From Abelmoschus esculentus (lineage: Eukaryota; Streptophyta; Magnoliopsida; Malvales; Malvaceae), in NCBI GenBank assembly GCA_035048815.1, contig JAUCBN010000006.1, positions 19,607,001 to 19,671,000 of the forward strand: a DNA stretch of 64,000 nt, given 5' to 3'. The notes beneath the pieces were generated by a model. The model worked only from the letters and a program-made list of their open reading frames with translations, ran no database searches and was not told where the DNA came from. The position numbers were made by a program, and so were the translations under genes. Position 1 is the stretch's first letter, and each line of letters starts with the position of its first letter. Shown piece by piece: positions 1-10,318 of this stretch.

Positions 1-525
1 CAAAATGCATCTAGGCCTATGTCAAATACTCGGTATTTGAGACTCCAACTATGGTGAATGGTATAGGTTTGGGATTATTGCATCTCAAATTAATTTTATG
101 TTAACATGGGATTGTCAAATTCACTATCAGCATCTTGAAACATTGTCTCCTCTGTCTGGGCCTCAATCTTCATGATATAACTCGTTTTCCCTTGGCAACT
201 TATTGGGATCACTTTCATATCTACTAGTAACTCTGATCAGTTGCTTTTTTTCTATGAAGTACAAGTGCCACATTAATTTTTTCAATCGCCTCAACTTATG
301 GATAGTTTTCATTGCTTGAAAATTATGTTATGTAGTCTCTATTTGAGCATGTATTTATGAGTAATTGGTTTGGCATGCGAGATTTTTATCATAATAATAT
401 CTTTGGTTAATCTGTCTGGTATAACCCTATAGTAAGGATGTAAACAGTAGTTTTATCTTTGTCTACCCTGTTTGATATTGCAGATGCTTAACGTTACAGC
501 TCTGGTTCTCATATCCGTGTTGTAG
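1..525 (+). other. Intron of the glycine-rich RNA-binding protein gene
   Basis: No exon is recognisable here. The stretch is T-rich and ends at a splice acceptor (..GTGTTGTAG at 525) that opens directly into coding sequence. A second AG at 483 follows a TTGATATTGC tract and could be an alternative acceptor, but its extension carries a stop. The remaining exons of the gene lie before the window. Confidence 0.6.
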
Positions 526-993
526 GTTCTCCATGGCCGTCAAGTAAGAGTAAACTATGCAGCTGAGAGACCTCCTCGTAACTATGGCGGTGGCAGTGGC
601 TATGGCGGTGGTGGGTATGGTGGTGGTGGCTACGGTGGTGGTCGTTATGGCGGCGGCGGATATGGCGGTGGTGGGTATGGTGGTGGTGGCTACAACAGAA
701 ATTCCAGTCCCTCTTCTGGAAATTATGGTGGTTTTGATCAATCTGCTGCAACCAATTTTGATGGTGGGAGTTTCAATGTTGCTGGTGGTGCTGGCGGCAT
801 GGATGATGTTGCCACTGGTAGTCCAGCTGGTTATGGAAGTCAGAATATGGGATTTGGTGTTACTGATCAATTCGGTGGTGTTGAAGATGGCTTCAAGGAG
901 GAAGGAGAAGTATTCGACTCAAATGAGCCGGTGCATGAGAACTTCAGGGACGAGGACAACGAGAATGGAAGTGATTTCGCGAAAAGGGCATGA
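526..993 (+). CDS. Glycine-rich RNA-binding protein, mitochondrial GR-RBP type, last exon (partial)
   Basis: This is the 3' exon (155 codons plus stop) of an RRM protein. The first residues, VLHGRQVRVNYAAERPP, are the end of the RRM (the last beta strand and its basic edge). A glycine-rich stretch of YGGGG units follows, then a Ser/Asn/Gly linker with FDGGSFNVAGG. The acidic tail contains NEPVHENF and ends FAKRA at TGA 991-993. That tail resembles the mitochondrial GR-RBP3/5 group of Arabidopsis, whose members bind organellar RNA and affect editing or stress responses; this role is known for the family and inferred here. The reading frame was fixed by the in-frame run from the acceptor at 526 to the stop. 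The N-terminal targeting peptide and most of the RRM are outside the window. The antisense histidine-rich frame across 509-751 is a shadow of the glycine codons. Confidence 0.85.
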   Translation, partial: VLHGRQVRVNYAAERPPRNYGGGSGYGGGGYGGGGYGGGRYGGGGYGGGGYGGGGYNRNSSPSSGNYGGFDQSAATNFDGGSFNVAGGAGGMDDVATGSPAGYGSQNMGFGVTDQFGGVEDGFKEEGEVFDSNEPVHENFRDEDNENGSDFAKRA

Positions 994-2115
994 AGCAATC
1001 CTGTTTAGCAGTGGTAAATTGTTTGGTTATTAGTTATGGTCGTTACCTTGTTGGGAAACTAATTTTTATTGGATCAAATTATGCGACTCTCTGTAAAACT
1101 TTTAGTACTTGAGCGTCTCTTTCGTGGAGAAGTGAATTTCCTGGAGGAAAAAAGAATAATTCAAATTTGAATCATTTTTATTTTGAAAAATTGAACTTGA
1201 TTTGAGGCACCAAGGGGCAATGCAGTGATGTTTGAATAAACATAAGAATGAAGTTTCCCAGCTCTTTGGGAACCGGATATCATCAGTCCCTCGATACAAC
1301 AGGCACAGGCGTGGATCATTGAGCGGTAGCTTACAACAGCTCTTGACAATTCTTCTTCCCCTATGCAGAAGGAAACATGATTTATGTTGCAGTAGTTTTG
1401 TCATGTCCTCCAAGTTTGACCTTTTTAAAGTAGGGAACGGTTTGATTGCCTCATATGGGTGTTTGAGATGTCCAAAAACCTAAAGTGAAGCAGTCCCGGT
1501 TAAAACGCTGATGTCTAACATTTTCAGCCTTTTCCATCCCATGCCTCATTGCAAGAACTGTTGACTCATGAAGGTCGATTGTTCTGTAATGACTTTTAAC
1601 ACCATTGTTTCCGCATCTTTGCAGAAAAGAAACCAAAAAAAGAGTACATATGAAACAAAGAGTATATGCAATGCAAACACCACTCATGGATTACTCGTAC
1701 AAAAATATTGATATGAAAAAAAACTTTCTATAATTCATAGTCTGAATTTATGAGATTACGAGCCGCGCATGCTACATGATATTCAGGCTTGGCTCGTAGA
1801 GGAATTTTGGGTTGCCTCAAAAAATCACTGTTTAAAAGTTACGCAATATTTATTTTTACATTAAAAAGATTCGATGAAGAACAAGCATTTCATAGGTTTC
1901 ATTTTTAAAAATTTAGCCAATAAAAAGTCATAATAATCGACGGTTCATAATCCTCTAAATTAGTTCCCCCATCCCCTGGTCAAAACAACTTGGCCCTGCA
2001 AAATTTCAGCAAGCTTTTTTAACAAAATCCTAAATCAAAATATAACCTGTAGAATCGAGAAATCATTAAAGAAAATCCCCCAAGATTCAAACTTTATCCC
2101 AATTTTCACCACCCA
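994..2115. other. Intergenic region between GR-RBP and presenilin
   Basis: It holds the 3' UTR of the RNA-binding protein gene and the 5' UTR and promoter of presenilin. An unassigned minus-strand exon candidate at 1451-1623 is described separately. The sequence becomes AT-rich from about 1690, and no repeat or transposon ends are visible. Confidence 0.5.
1451..1623 (-). other. Candidate terminal exon of an unidentified minus-strand transcript
   Basis: Read on the minus strand, a pyrimidine-rich tract ending TTTTCTGCAG (about 1624-1633) is followed by an open frame of about 57 codons. It begins RCGNNGVKSHYRTIDLHEST and ends at a stop at 1451-1453. The acceptor looks good and the amino-acid composition is protein-like, but I recognise no family. 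No upstream exon is visible before presenilin starts on the other strand. It may be a gene fragment, part of a non-coding RNA, or chance. Confidence 0.2.
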
Positions 2116-3378
2116 ATGGCCCAAAATCAAACACCCAAAACCCTCCTTGATTCCTTAGGTGAAGAAATCATCAGAATCTTAACCCCTGTCTCAATCTGCA
2201 TGTTTTTAGTCGTCCTTTTGGTCTCAATTCTCAACTCAAGTTCTCCACTTTCCGTTACATCAATTGCAACCATTGCTTACTCTGAAACCAGCTCCGATTC
2301 ATCCTGGGACAAATTCCTAGGTGCCCTTTTGAATTCCTTAGCATTTGTTGCTGTTGTCACGGTCACTACCTTCATTTTGGTGCTGTTTTTTTACCTCAGG
2401 TGCATTAAGTTCTTGAAAATCTATATGGGTTTTTCTTCTTTTGTTGTTTTGGGATTCATGGGTGGTCAAATTGCCTTGTTTTTTATTGAGAAATTCAGTG
2501 TTCCCATTGATTGCATTACCTTTTTGGTGCTTTTGTTTAATTTTGCTGTTATTGGTGTTTTGGCCGTTTTTATGTCAAAAATGGCGATTGTTGTGACACA
2601 AGGATACTTGGTTCTAATTGGAATGTTGGTTGCTTATTGGTTTACTCTTTTGCCCGAGTGGACAACTTGGGTGTTATTGGTTGCTATGGCATTGTATGAT
2701 CTTGCTGCTGTTTTATTGCCTGTTGGACCTTTAAGGCTCCTTGTAGAGCTTGCTATGTCAAGGGATGAAGATATCCCGGCCTTGGTTTATGAGGCTAGGC
2801 CAGTTACACATCATAACCCTGCTTCTGTACCGGTTCAAAGACGGATTTGGAGAGAAAAGCAAAACATTAGGCTAGATTCTGAACATAATTCTAGTTCAAG
2901 TAGAAATGTTAATGTTATTCCTGATTCTAATTCTACTGTTAGTATTGTTCAAGCCAGTCATAGTGGTACAAGAATCGCTAGAGTGGAAGAGGGGCAGGTT
3001 TTGGAAAGGGATGCTGAGCTTTCTGCACCATTGATTGATCGCGGAATGAATTGTCAAGACGGTATGTCGGCTGAAAGCTTGATGCTAGAAGGTATGGGGT
3101 TAGGTTCATCCGGTGCTATCAAGCTTGGACTTGGGGATTTCATCTTCTACAGTGTGTTAGTCGGTAGGGCAGCGATGTATGATTTTATGACAGTGTATGC
3201 ATGTTATCTTGCAATTGTAGCTGGTTTGGGCGTTACATTGATGCTCTTGGCATTGTATCAGAAAGCTCTACCAGCTCTTCCTGTGTCGATAGCGCTGGGT
3301 GTGTTGTTTTATTTCTTAACAAGGTTCTTACTTGAAGTTTTCATTGTACAATGTTCTTTGAATCTTGGGATGTTTTAA
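2116..3378 (+). CDS. Presenilin (catalytic subunit of gamma-secretase type intramembrane protease)
   Basis: This intronless gene encodes a 420-residue polytopic membrane aspartyl protease. Both catalytic motifs are present: YD at residues 194-195 inside a hydrophobic helix (ALYDLAAVLLPVGPLRLLVE) and GLGD at 338-341 (KLGLGDFIFYSVLVGRA). The PAL motif lies at 386-388. About six hydrophobic segments precede YD. A variable, serine-rich hydrophilic loop (about 215-330) separates the two catalytic helices, where presenilins are normally cleaved on maturation. The last residues form two more helices. Plant presenilins sit in ER or endomembranes and may act as protease or scaffold; plants have the other gamma-secretase subunits. 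The start is the first ATG of the frame, after an A/C-rich leader with a stop upstream. Length is normal for plant members. No defect is seen. Confidence 0.97.
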   Translation: MAQNQTPKTLLDSLGEEIIRILTPVSICMFLVVLLVSILNSSSPLSVTSIATIAYSETSSDSSWDKFLGALLNSLAFVAVVTVTTFILVLFFYLRCIKFLKIYMGFSSFVVLGFMGGQIALFFIEKFSVPIDCITFLVLLFNFAVIGVLAVFMSKMAIVVTQGYLVLIGMLVAYWFTLLPEWTTWVLLVAMALYDLAAVLLPVGPLRLLVELAMSRDEDIPALVYEARPVTHHNPASVPVQRRIWREKQNIRLDSEHNSSSSRNVNVIPDSNSTVSIVQASHSGTRIARVEEGQVLERDAELSAPLIDRGMNCQDGMSAESLMLEGMGLGSSGAIKLGLGDFIFYSVLVGRAAMYDFMTVYACYLAIVAGLGVTLMLLALYQKALPALPVSIALGVLFYFLTRFLLEVFIVQCSLNLGMF

Positions 3379-4360
3379 AGTTTTAAATTATTTCATGCTT
3401 TGAATCATACACATATGATACTCTTAATTCTATGGTCGCTTCTTATGATTCGTTTCCATTGGAGTTGGTGCAAATTGTTGTGTTAAAACTCTGTTTATTT
3501 ATCAGTAGAGATCGATATTCAAAGTTGAAAACTTGAATGAGGCATCTAATTGTATTTTGCAAAGAAATGAAATGAATTGTTATCTGTTTATCTAGAAGAA
3601 ACCCTAATTTAGTACCAAAGTAGGGAACTAGTTAGCAAGTTGAGAAGCATTCATTAGGGTTTATAACGACACCTTAAAAATACAAAGTATAAAATATGTA
3701 GGGGTTGTTAAAAAAAATCCTTATTTATTTGTGAAAATGAAGAAGTAGGGAATTATTTAAAAAAATGGGGAATATTTAAAGAATTGGGGTTTAGAAATAA
3801 AAAAATGGGAAATTAGGGTTTAAAATTGAAAATTGGAATTAAGGATTGAATTTTAAATTTAGGGTTTTGAATTTTGGAGTGAAATTTTGGATTTAAGGTT
3901 TAAGAAATTAGAAAAGGATTTTAAAAAGATTTTAAAAATAAAAAGGGTTTGGAAAAGAATTTTAAAAAAGTGGGAATTAGGGATTCCAAAAATCTAAATG
4001 GAATTTTTTAGAAGAGTTAAAAGAATTGGAGAAAGTTGTAAAATTTAGAATATTTGAAAATAAATTTAATTTAAAAAGGAAGTTAGAAAATGACTTAAAA
4101 ACGGGTTAGAGTCGCCACCGGTCACTTTGGTAGATCGAGCACCGTAAAAACTAGAGATTCGAAATCCTTTGGGTTCGAGAGTCGGTTACGGTTAAAAACG
4201 GGTTTAGGGTTTAAAACTACCCCAAATTAGCACCTTTATCAAATAACCGCTTAATTAATTTTGGAAATTTTATTTTAAAGTGACATTAAATCAAGATTTG
4301 TTTTAAGTTCGGATTTATTTTAATTTTACCTTGTCTTTATTTGAAGACAACGCATACACC

Positions 4361-4535
4361 GCCTCCTTTAATTGTGACTGTTAGATCTGAGAAGTTGATG
4401 TGACGAGTCTGAATTCGAAGAGTCCCCGCGTGGTCATCACTCGCGCGCGTAGGAGGCGAGGCGTTGGCGCGTGGCGCGTCAGGATTCCAGAAGCATCCTC
4501 CTCCTTTAATTGTGACCGTTAGATTTGAGATCATA
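4361..4535. repeat. Short direct repeat pair flanking a GC-rich insert
   Basis: A block beginning CCTCCTTTAATTGTGAC, continuing with GTTAGAT and TGAGA, occurs near 4361 and again near 4498. The roughly 100 bp between the copies is unusually GC-rich for this region (GCGCGCGTAGGAGGCGAGGC). The layout looks like a tandem duplication or a small repeat unit; its origin is unknown. Confidence 0.5.
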
Positions 4536-4695
4536 TCTAACGGCCACAAATGGGCTGTTCACGATCAATAAAGAGTTATGCTAGGGTTTCCAGATTGGGT
4601 TAGGCAGGTCTGGGCCCGATATGTGGGCTTGTAGATAAAGGAAAAATGAGCTTGTTATTATTTTATTTGGGTATTTGATATATATTTGGACTCTG

Positions 4696-4818
4696 ATATA
4701 TATATATATATATATTAAAACAATTTGGGTTTTATATTTATTTAAATGATTTTTTATTTAATTTATGTTATATATAATAAATATGGTAAATATGGTAATA
4801 ATAATAATAATAATAATA
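4696..4818. repeat. Microsatellites (TA)n and (AAT)n
   Basis: An alternating AT tract spans 4696-4715 and an AAT trinucleotide run spans 4796-4818. Both lie in AT-rich intergenic DNA. Confidence 0.9.
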
Positions 4819-5619
4819 TACTAAACCGAAAGAAAATAAAAAACGATGAAGTTTGATTGTAAATTAAAAATAGACTTAAGTATATTATTATACTTTTGTA
4901 TTTTAAAGTAACCAAATAAAAACAACATATTAGTATAGTAATATTTTTTGACTTTTTATAAAAATGAGAAAATAAACACGAAACAGATAATAATGTATAG
5001 GTAACGTTTTTGGATTTTTTTTTATATATTAATTGATAATAAAAATAGTTAACAATAATAATTTTTATTTTTTATTTAAAAACACCTTTATAATAGGGTA
5101 ACATTTTTGATTCTTTTCTTTTTTTTCAAAGCATAGTATATAAATATAATATATTAATATATTAGTATTTTTTGTAATTTTTTTTTAATAATTACAAGCC
5201 CATTACTTAAATTGAAATCGAAAATTAAACTGAGTTTAACACCGGATAAAATTAGTGATTATAAGTTTCATATTAGTTTTTCATATTTTATTATCCACCC
5301 AATCTTTTGCTTTTGGTACTAAGGAGGTCGAGATCTGAGGAACAAGTTAGAAAGGGAAATTGTATAATATGTCATTCCAACTCTTATTTCTATTTAAGCT
5401 TCCATTCCTGCACATATAGGTTGTGTTGAACTATAGTTTTGTGAAAAATATTTGTATGAAGAGTAATAGTTTGAAAGTTCGAATCAAAATGTTGAGGTGG
5501 AAATTGCTGTAGTAAAAATATACAGGTCCTATATGTATAAGCAGCAAAATTCAGTCTCGAGATTTCAATATGATTCTCAAAAGTTAAATTTCATCCATGG
5601 AAAACAATTTTTTTGTGCA

Positions 5620-6170
5620 TTTAGAAATACAGGAGACCCTTTCTTGGTTTTCTCCACAATCTGCTGTATCAATAGCTTCTCCAGTTCATCATCATTATCA
5701 CTACATTCATCTTCACTTACATTCACATCAAGTAATTCCTGGACCCTTGAAGTTTGATCCTCTAATGTTCTTACCTGATCATAAAATGTTTCATCTGATC
5801 TGTTTTCATCGTATCGATCACCCCAAGCCAGCTTTTCTTGATGATTATTTCGTTAAATATGTAATGGTGTACCCTCTTCTATCACCTCTTCATAAGCATC
5901 ATTGTATGCATGATCCTGAGTTTCCCATGATAATTTCAGGACTTGAGGCTTTGATGTGCGATGTAGATCATTTATTGGTGGAGTCTCCAGGGTTCCATTT
6001 GTTGCTAGGAATTAGGATTCTTATGCTCTGATTCCGTTCGTTTCACCTTCCTCTGGCTGTTCTCGAGGTCTGTCTCAAGTTCTACTACTCGTTCTTCAAG
6101 CCTTGACTGAATTACTTGATGCAAACGCAAGCTCAACTCTCAGGATGCTTCTATCTTGAGGATTAATTCA
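5620..6170 (-). pseudogene. POLAR-like coiled-coil protein, broken fragment
   Basis: Three conserved protein blocks read out in order on the minus strand. Block 1 (from about 6160) is a coiled coil containing ELSLRLHQVIQSRLEERV followed by ELETDLENSQRKV. Block 2 contains PPINDLHRTSKPQVLKLSW and YNDAYEEVIEEGTPLH. Block 3 contains WGDRYDENRSDETFYDQV and ends ELEKLLIQQIVEKTKKGSP. In order and spacing they match the C-terminal part of plant POLAR-like proteins, which scaffold polarity in asymmetric stomatal-lineage divisions. Breaks are plain: an in-frame TGA just before block 1, a one-base frame change between blocks 1 and 2 (near TCCTAGCAACA), and a stop after block 2. No N-terminal part is recognisable above 6170. 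I call it a decayed gene copy; the family name is from memory of its motifs. Confidence 0.65.
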
Positions 6171-7596
6171 TAAAAATTATAAAATTAAGAGTATTGTATT
6201 TAGACACTTTTATTCAACATATTCAGCTATGAATAATAAAATATAACCATCCACAGGCCTTCCAAACACACAATAAATATACCAATTTTGGACGTGAGTC
6301 CAGTAATCAAGCTAAAAACATCTTTTGAGCCTGATGTTGAAGACCATGAATGAATGCACATTTGGAACACCATGAATGAATGCACATTTGGAGGAAACTT
6401 GTATTGGAAAACCAAAAAGACAAATCAGACAGGGATGAAGTTACTCCAAGGCATTTATAAGATCAGTGAAGTTGAAGACCAGCCAATTAGCTTTCACTGC
6501 AACTGGTTCCCGGAGCTGAACACCGGCATAGCAAATAAACAACTCGGCACAAAATCAAATGAGAAAAATCGCATCTAAAAAAGCAAAATGCTGCTCAAAT
6601 ATAATGAAGGGATTTAGTTAACCCCCTCAACAGTATAAATCAACGAATAAACAATAAACTCGAGATTCAACCCTGGATAGGTAGATTATGAACTTGGGAT
6701 TTGTCTGAGATACCCTCACATTACTCTCTCAGACAAACAACAAGATATGTATGACACAATTGCTAAAGTTGTTAAAGCATGTTGAACATGAAATGATCTG
6801 GCTCTTAAGCATGCATGAATAAAGAAGGAACAACGAACTTCCCATTATTAATATCAAATACCATGGCTCTTTCAATAGTCAGAAACCTACATTCTGTATA
6901 ATGACTAAACTGATAAAGCAGATCATCGTTTACCGCATTGTTTGGTTGTAAACCATTACCCGTCCCATATCATACTTGAGTATTTTTAAATCTAATTGTT
7001 ACCCAAAGTCATCATTTCCTGCATGTTTAAGACTAATGTCATGTAAGGATTTGTCACTTTGTGTTCTATTGTTATGCACGAGACTCATTCATTTACCAGT
7101 ATCATTTGCTAATTGCTCTGTATCTAGATTTAATTGTTTTCCAGGTTCTTAAATTCAAGTTTTCATTTTCAATACCATCAGAATATTGCAAGTGATTTCA
7201 GATATACGTCCATCAAAACAGAAAATGAAACCATAAGAATGCCTTAACAGAAGGAAGTAAAACGTAGATAGCCTCAAGCATTTAGAAGCATAGTTGCATA
7301 CATCGATCATTTGGCGGAAACCCCCAGAAATTAGATAAACATCCCTATTCCTAGACTTCAGCTTCTAGACTGTTTAGGTTTTATAGGTGACGAAGCTTGG
7401 ATTGAGTGGAGATCTGTGGTTACTGCTTTCTGATTTCTCCCTGTGTGTTGGTATGTAGGTTCTTGCAAGGCGTTGGAATCGTTTCTTTTTCCTAATTACC
7501 ATATAAACACTCGAACTCGGTATGTGAAGACTTTCTGGCGTGCTGCTAAAATGATTCAAAGAATAAAAATTGAATTTATATTAATCCCTAACACTG
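6171..7596. other. Non-coding region upstream of the POLAR-like relic
   Basis: No credible coding region. A near-perfect tandem copy of CATGAATGAATGCACATTTGG lies at about 6345-6392. The rest is moderately AT-rich unique-looking sequence, perhaps the remains of the relic's N-terminal exons or promoter. Confidence 0.35.
6345..6392. repeat. Two-copy tandem repeat, about 25 bp period
   Basis: The word CATGAATGAATGCACATTTGG appears twice in a row, separated by AACAC-type spacer bases. Confidence 0.8.
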
Positions 7597-8042
7597 GAGA
7601 AATTATTCTATGGACCGGTTTCACCACGTTATCTATGGTCCTTAAGAATAAAAAACAAATCCACGTCATTATTTTTTATACATCATCTGTACACTTCATA
7701 ATTTTAATTTTCAAATCATCTCTCTAAATAAAATATATTAAAATTAAAAAAATGATGACGTGGATTTGTTTTTTAATTATGATTTAGGTTTAGGGTTTAG
7801 GGTTAGAGTTTAGGATTTAGGATTTAGAGTTTAAGATTTAGGGTTTAGGGTTTAAGGTTTAGAATAAAAAATAAATCCACGTCATCATTTTTTTAATTTT
7901 AATATATTTTATTTAGAGAGATGATTTGGAAATTAAAATTATGAGTGTGCAGATGATGTGTAAAAAATGATGACGTGAATTTATTTTTTATTCTTAAGGA
8001 TCATGGATGACGTGATGGAACCGGTCCATAGAATAATTTCTC
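7597..8042. mobile_element. Foldback TIR element (Mutator-like MITE) with telomere-like core
   Basis: The ends are a perfect 24 bp inverted repeat, starting GAGAAATTATTCTATGGACC and ending with its complement at 8042. Inverted similarity continues inward for about 180 bp per arm, with further smaller palindromes around ACGTCAT/ATGACGT. Between the arms, at about 7787-7862, lies a tract of TTTAGGG-like telomeric words. The flanks CTAACACTG (7588-7596) and TTAACATTG (8043-8051) agree at 7 of 9 positions and fit an aged 9 bp target duplication, as Mutator-type elements make. No coding capacity. The same terminal sequence recurs at 23051. Confidence 0.85.
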
Positions 8043-9000
8043 TTAACATTGTGTTCTATTTTTACATTTTAGAAATTTAAAAAAGTTTTACATTTTTTGA
8101 GACTTCGAAAGTGAGGAGTGATAGTTTAAGAAGAATGGGTATACTAAATAAGGTGAAATGTCTTGAATGAATAACTCTTGAAACAAATGTGTAAAAATTG
8201 GGTTCATCGATTGTAGTCGTACACTTAGGTATGAAGTCCTTATACTTTTATGATATTTATATTTGGATCCTCGGTTGAGGATTGTTGACATGAAACCTCT
8301 AAAATGTATTGCTCATGTGAAAAGAATCCCAAGTTCATTAACATACATGCATATGTTTTCTTGGTGCAAAATATCAAGAAAAACGCTATATGATCCGTAG
8401 ATAACACTTTTTTTATGACCATGAGGAAGATGATAGGCATACATTATGTAATTAAATGGTAATTACATATCTAAACACAAAACTCAAGTCACCATTAGAG
8501 AACTATTCATGCCTTGATTCTTGAAATCGCCTTTAAGTAAAGCGGTACATTTACATGTTAACCTTTTCGAATTTACTTGCAAAGTATGCAGTCCATGTTC
8601 TTACCTAGTGTTACAGACATTTTGATGCAAAGTTTACTCACTATTCCAAATCGGAGTCAAAGAACCCGGCATCTCTCATCTCAGAGTAATATGCATTGTC
8701 CAACAGAAAATCTTCCTCATGGTCATAAAAAAAGTGTTATCTTCACCGCACAATTAGTGTGGAACCGTTAAAAGATAGTTACTGATGTCATGGGAAAAGA
8801 TTACCCGGAAAAACTCGGCTAGGAAAGTTATATACAAGAATGGGAGATAAATTGAGTGATAGTAGACGACCACAAATTATACAACCTGAAGAAAAGACAT
8901 AGCATGTTATAATATGCAAAGCCTAATTTGACCTCTCTCTAATGTATGTGGATATCAGATTTGACAATACCAATATATGAAAGGTCGTTGGTGGGGGTGG
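8043..9000. other. Intergenic, no gene seen
   Basis: AT-rich sequence with only short chance frames. A G-rich run (GGTGGGGGTGGGGTGGGG) spans about 8990-9015. Confidence 0.4.
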
Positions 9001-9241
9001 GGTGGGGTAGGGGGTAAATCCGTCATTTGAGTCGATTGAATTTGATTACCAGTATATGAAAGGTTGTTTGTGTGCTTTGAGTCCTTGTGTGTTGGAAATC
9101 TGGATATCCAGAAGTGTTAGCAACACGTTGAAGGTCATCCGATTTAATATGTCGGGTGATGATTTGAAGACTTTTATTCCGAGTATTGGGCGGCCTCCAC
9201 CCCTTTTCAAACGTTGGGCGGCCTCGTTCGAAGATGTTCGA

Positions 9242-9874
9242 TGTAACATTCCGGGCATAGGATTTGAGGGCGGCCTCAATCCTGAGTGTAGGATCCCGAT
9301 GCTGTGTGGACGCAGGCCTCACTCTTGTGTGTTGACTTGTTATGATTTGTATATGTTGTGTGCGAAAATATACATTCATTTATGCCATGTATTAGGAGAG
9401 CATGCTAGACCATCATATCATTCACGAGATTTATATGTCATGTTTTATTGCTTATGATATGCATGATGTTGGCCGAGTTCGGCGTATCCATTGAGTTTTT
9501 GTAGCTCAGCGTTCGAAATGTGTTTTCGTGCGTAAGTTGGGCAAAATTGGTTTCTGTGAAGTACCATCGAGGTTTGGATTTTAGCTTCGACTTCGTGTCA
9601 TTATACAGTTAGTGATGTTGTGGGCTAGTACTTTGTTGAACCCTATATTTAATTTGTAACTCTATTTATTTAATTTGAGTCGAATGTTAAATGGTTTTGT
9701 AATATTTTGGAGTTCCGGTTACTTAAAACTATTTTGGTCTTATGTTTAAATTAAATGAATTTTATGGATTGTAGTTGGACTTGAATTAACTTTATTATTG
9801 AGTTTGGAAAAAAATTTTTAAAATACAGGTTTTAGGTCGGAGGCCCAATGTGACATCCAGATCGGGATGTTACA
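9242..9874 (+). mobile_element. LTR-retrotransposon long terminal repeat or its 3' part
   Basis: The stretch ends ATCGGGATGTTACA at 9874, the usual end of Ty3/gypsy LTRs in plants. It may begin at TGTAACATTCCGGGCA (9242), which would make a 633 bp unit. Inside are the LTR-typical words GAGTTTTTGTAGCTCAGC and a long T/A-rich 3' half. The flanks TTCGA and CTAAA do not match, so the unit may be truncated or rearranged. Three copies of GGGCGGCCT occur at 9190-9275, across the putative left end. The 3' edge abuts a DELLA gene fragment directly. Confidence 0.55.
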
Positions 9875-9876
9875 CT

Positions 9877-10255
9877 AAAATTGTCACCATCGTGGAGCAA
9901 GAAGCGAACCATAACGGTCCTGTTTTCTTAGACCGTTTCACTGAGTTATTGCATTATTACTCGACGCCGTCCGATTCGTTGGAAGGGTCGGTGAGCAGTC
10001 AGGACAAGATTATGTCGGAGGTGTATTTTGGGAAACAAATATGCAATGTGGTGGCCAGCGAAGGGGTAGACAAAACCGAGAGGCACGAGTCGTTGACTCA
10101 GTAGAGAAACCGGTTTGTTTGCGCTGAATTCTCGCTGGTCCATCTGGGTTTCAACGTGTTCAAGCAAGCTGGTATGTTGCTAACCCTGTTCTCCGGCAGA
10201 GATGAGTACGGTGTGGAGGAGAATAATGGGTGTTTGATGCTGGGATGTCACATGG
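9877..10255 (+). pseudogene. DELLA/GRAS protein C-terminal fragment
   Basis: The frame opens inside a GRAS domain with KIVTIVEQEANHNGPVFLDR, the VHIID-PFYRE region word shared by DELLA gibberellin repressors. It continues through FTELLHYYSTPSDSLEGS, KQICNVVASEGVDKTERHES and then an in-frame TAG at 10102-10104, where the family has Trp. After the stop the same frame goes on with RNRFVCAEFSLVHLGFNVFK and GCLMLG, the SAW-region sequence, and then fades. So it is the last third of a DELLA gene, without the DELLA/TVHYNP regulatory part. GRAS genes normally lack introns, so this does not tell a processed copy from a genomic one. It starts three bases after the end of an LTR, which suggests capture by or recombination with a retroelement. 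It cannot make a working repressor. Confidence 0.85.
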
Positions 10256-10318
10256 TAATCCAACTCAGCATTTTAACGTCCACGTCAGATTCCTGTTAAT
10301 TTTTTAACGGTAACAGAA

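Larger units (their letters stand above)
3379..5600. other. Intergenic, AT-rich, with dispersed-repeat debris
   Basis: No gene is supported. From 3690 to 4330 the sequence is rich in AAATTTAGGG-like words, with a higher-complexity block at about 4085-4240 (GAGTCGCCACCGGTCACTTT and onward). That block resembles a dispersed plant LTR-type repeat, but I cannot assign a family. Microsatellites and a short direct repeat in this stretch are listed separately. Confidence 0.4.

Noticed and set aside
509..751. Histidine-rich minus-strand open frame
   Set aside because: It is the antisense of the glycine-rich repeat codons of the RNA-binding protein exon and has no independent support.
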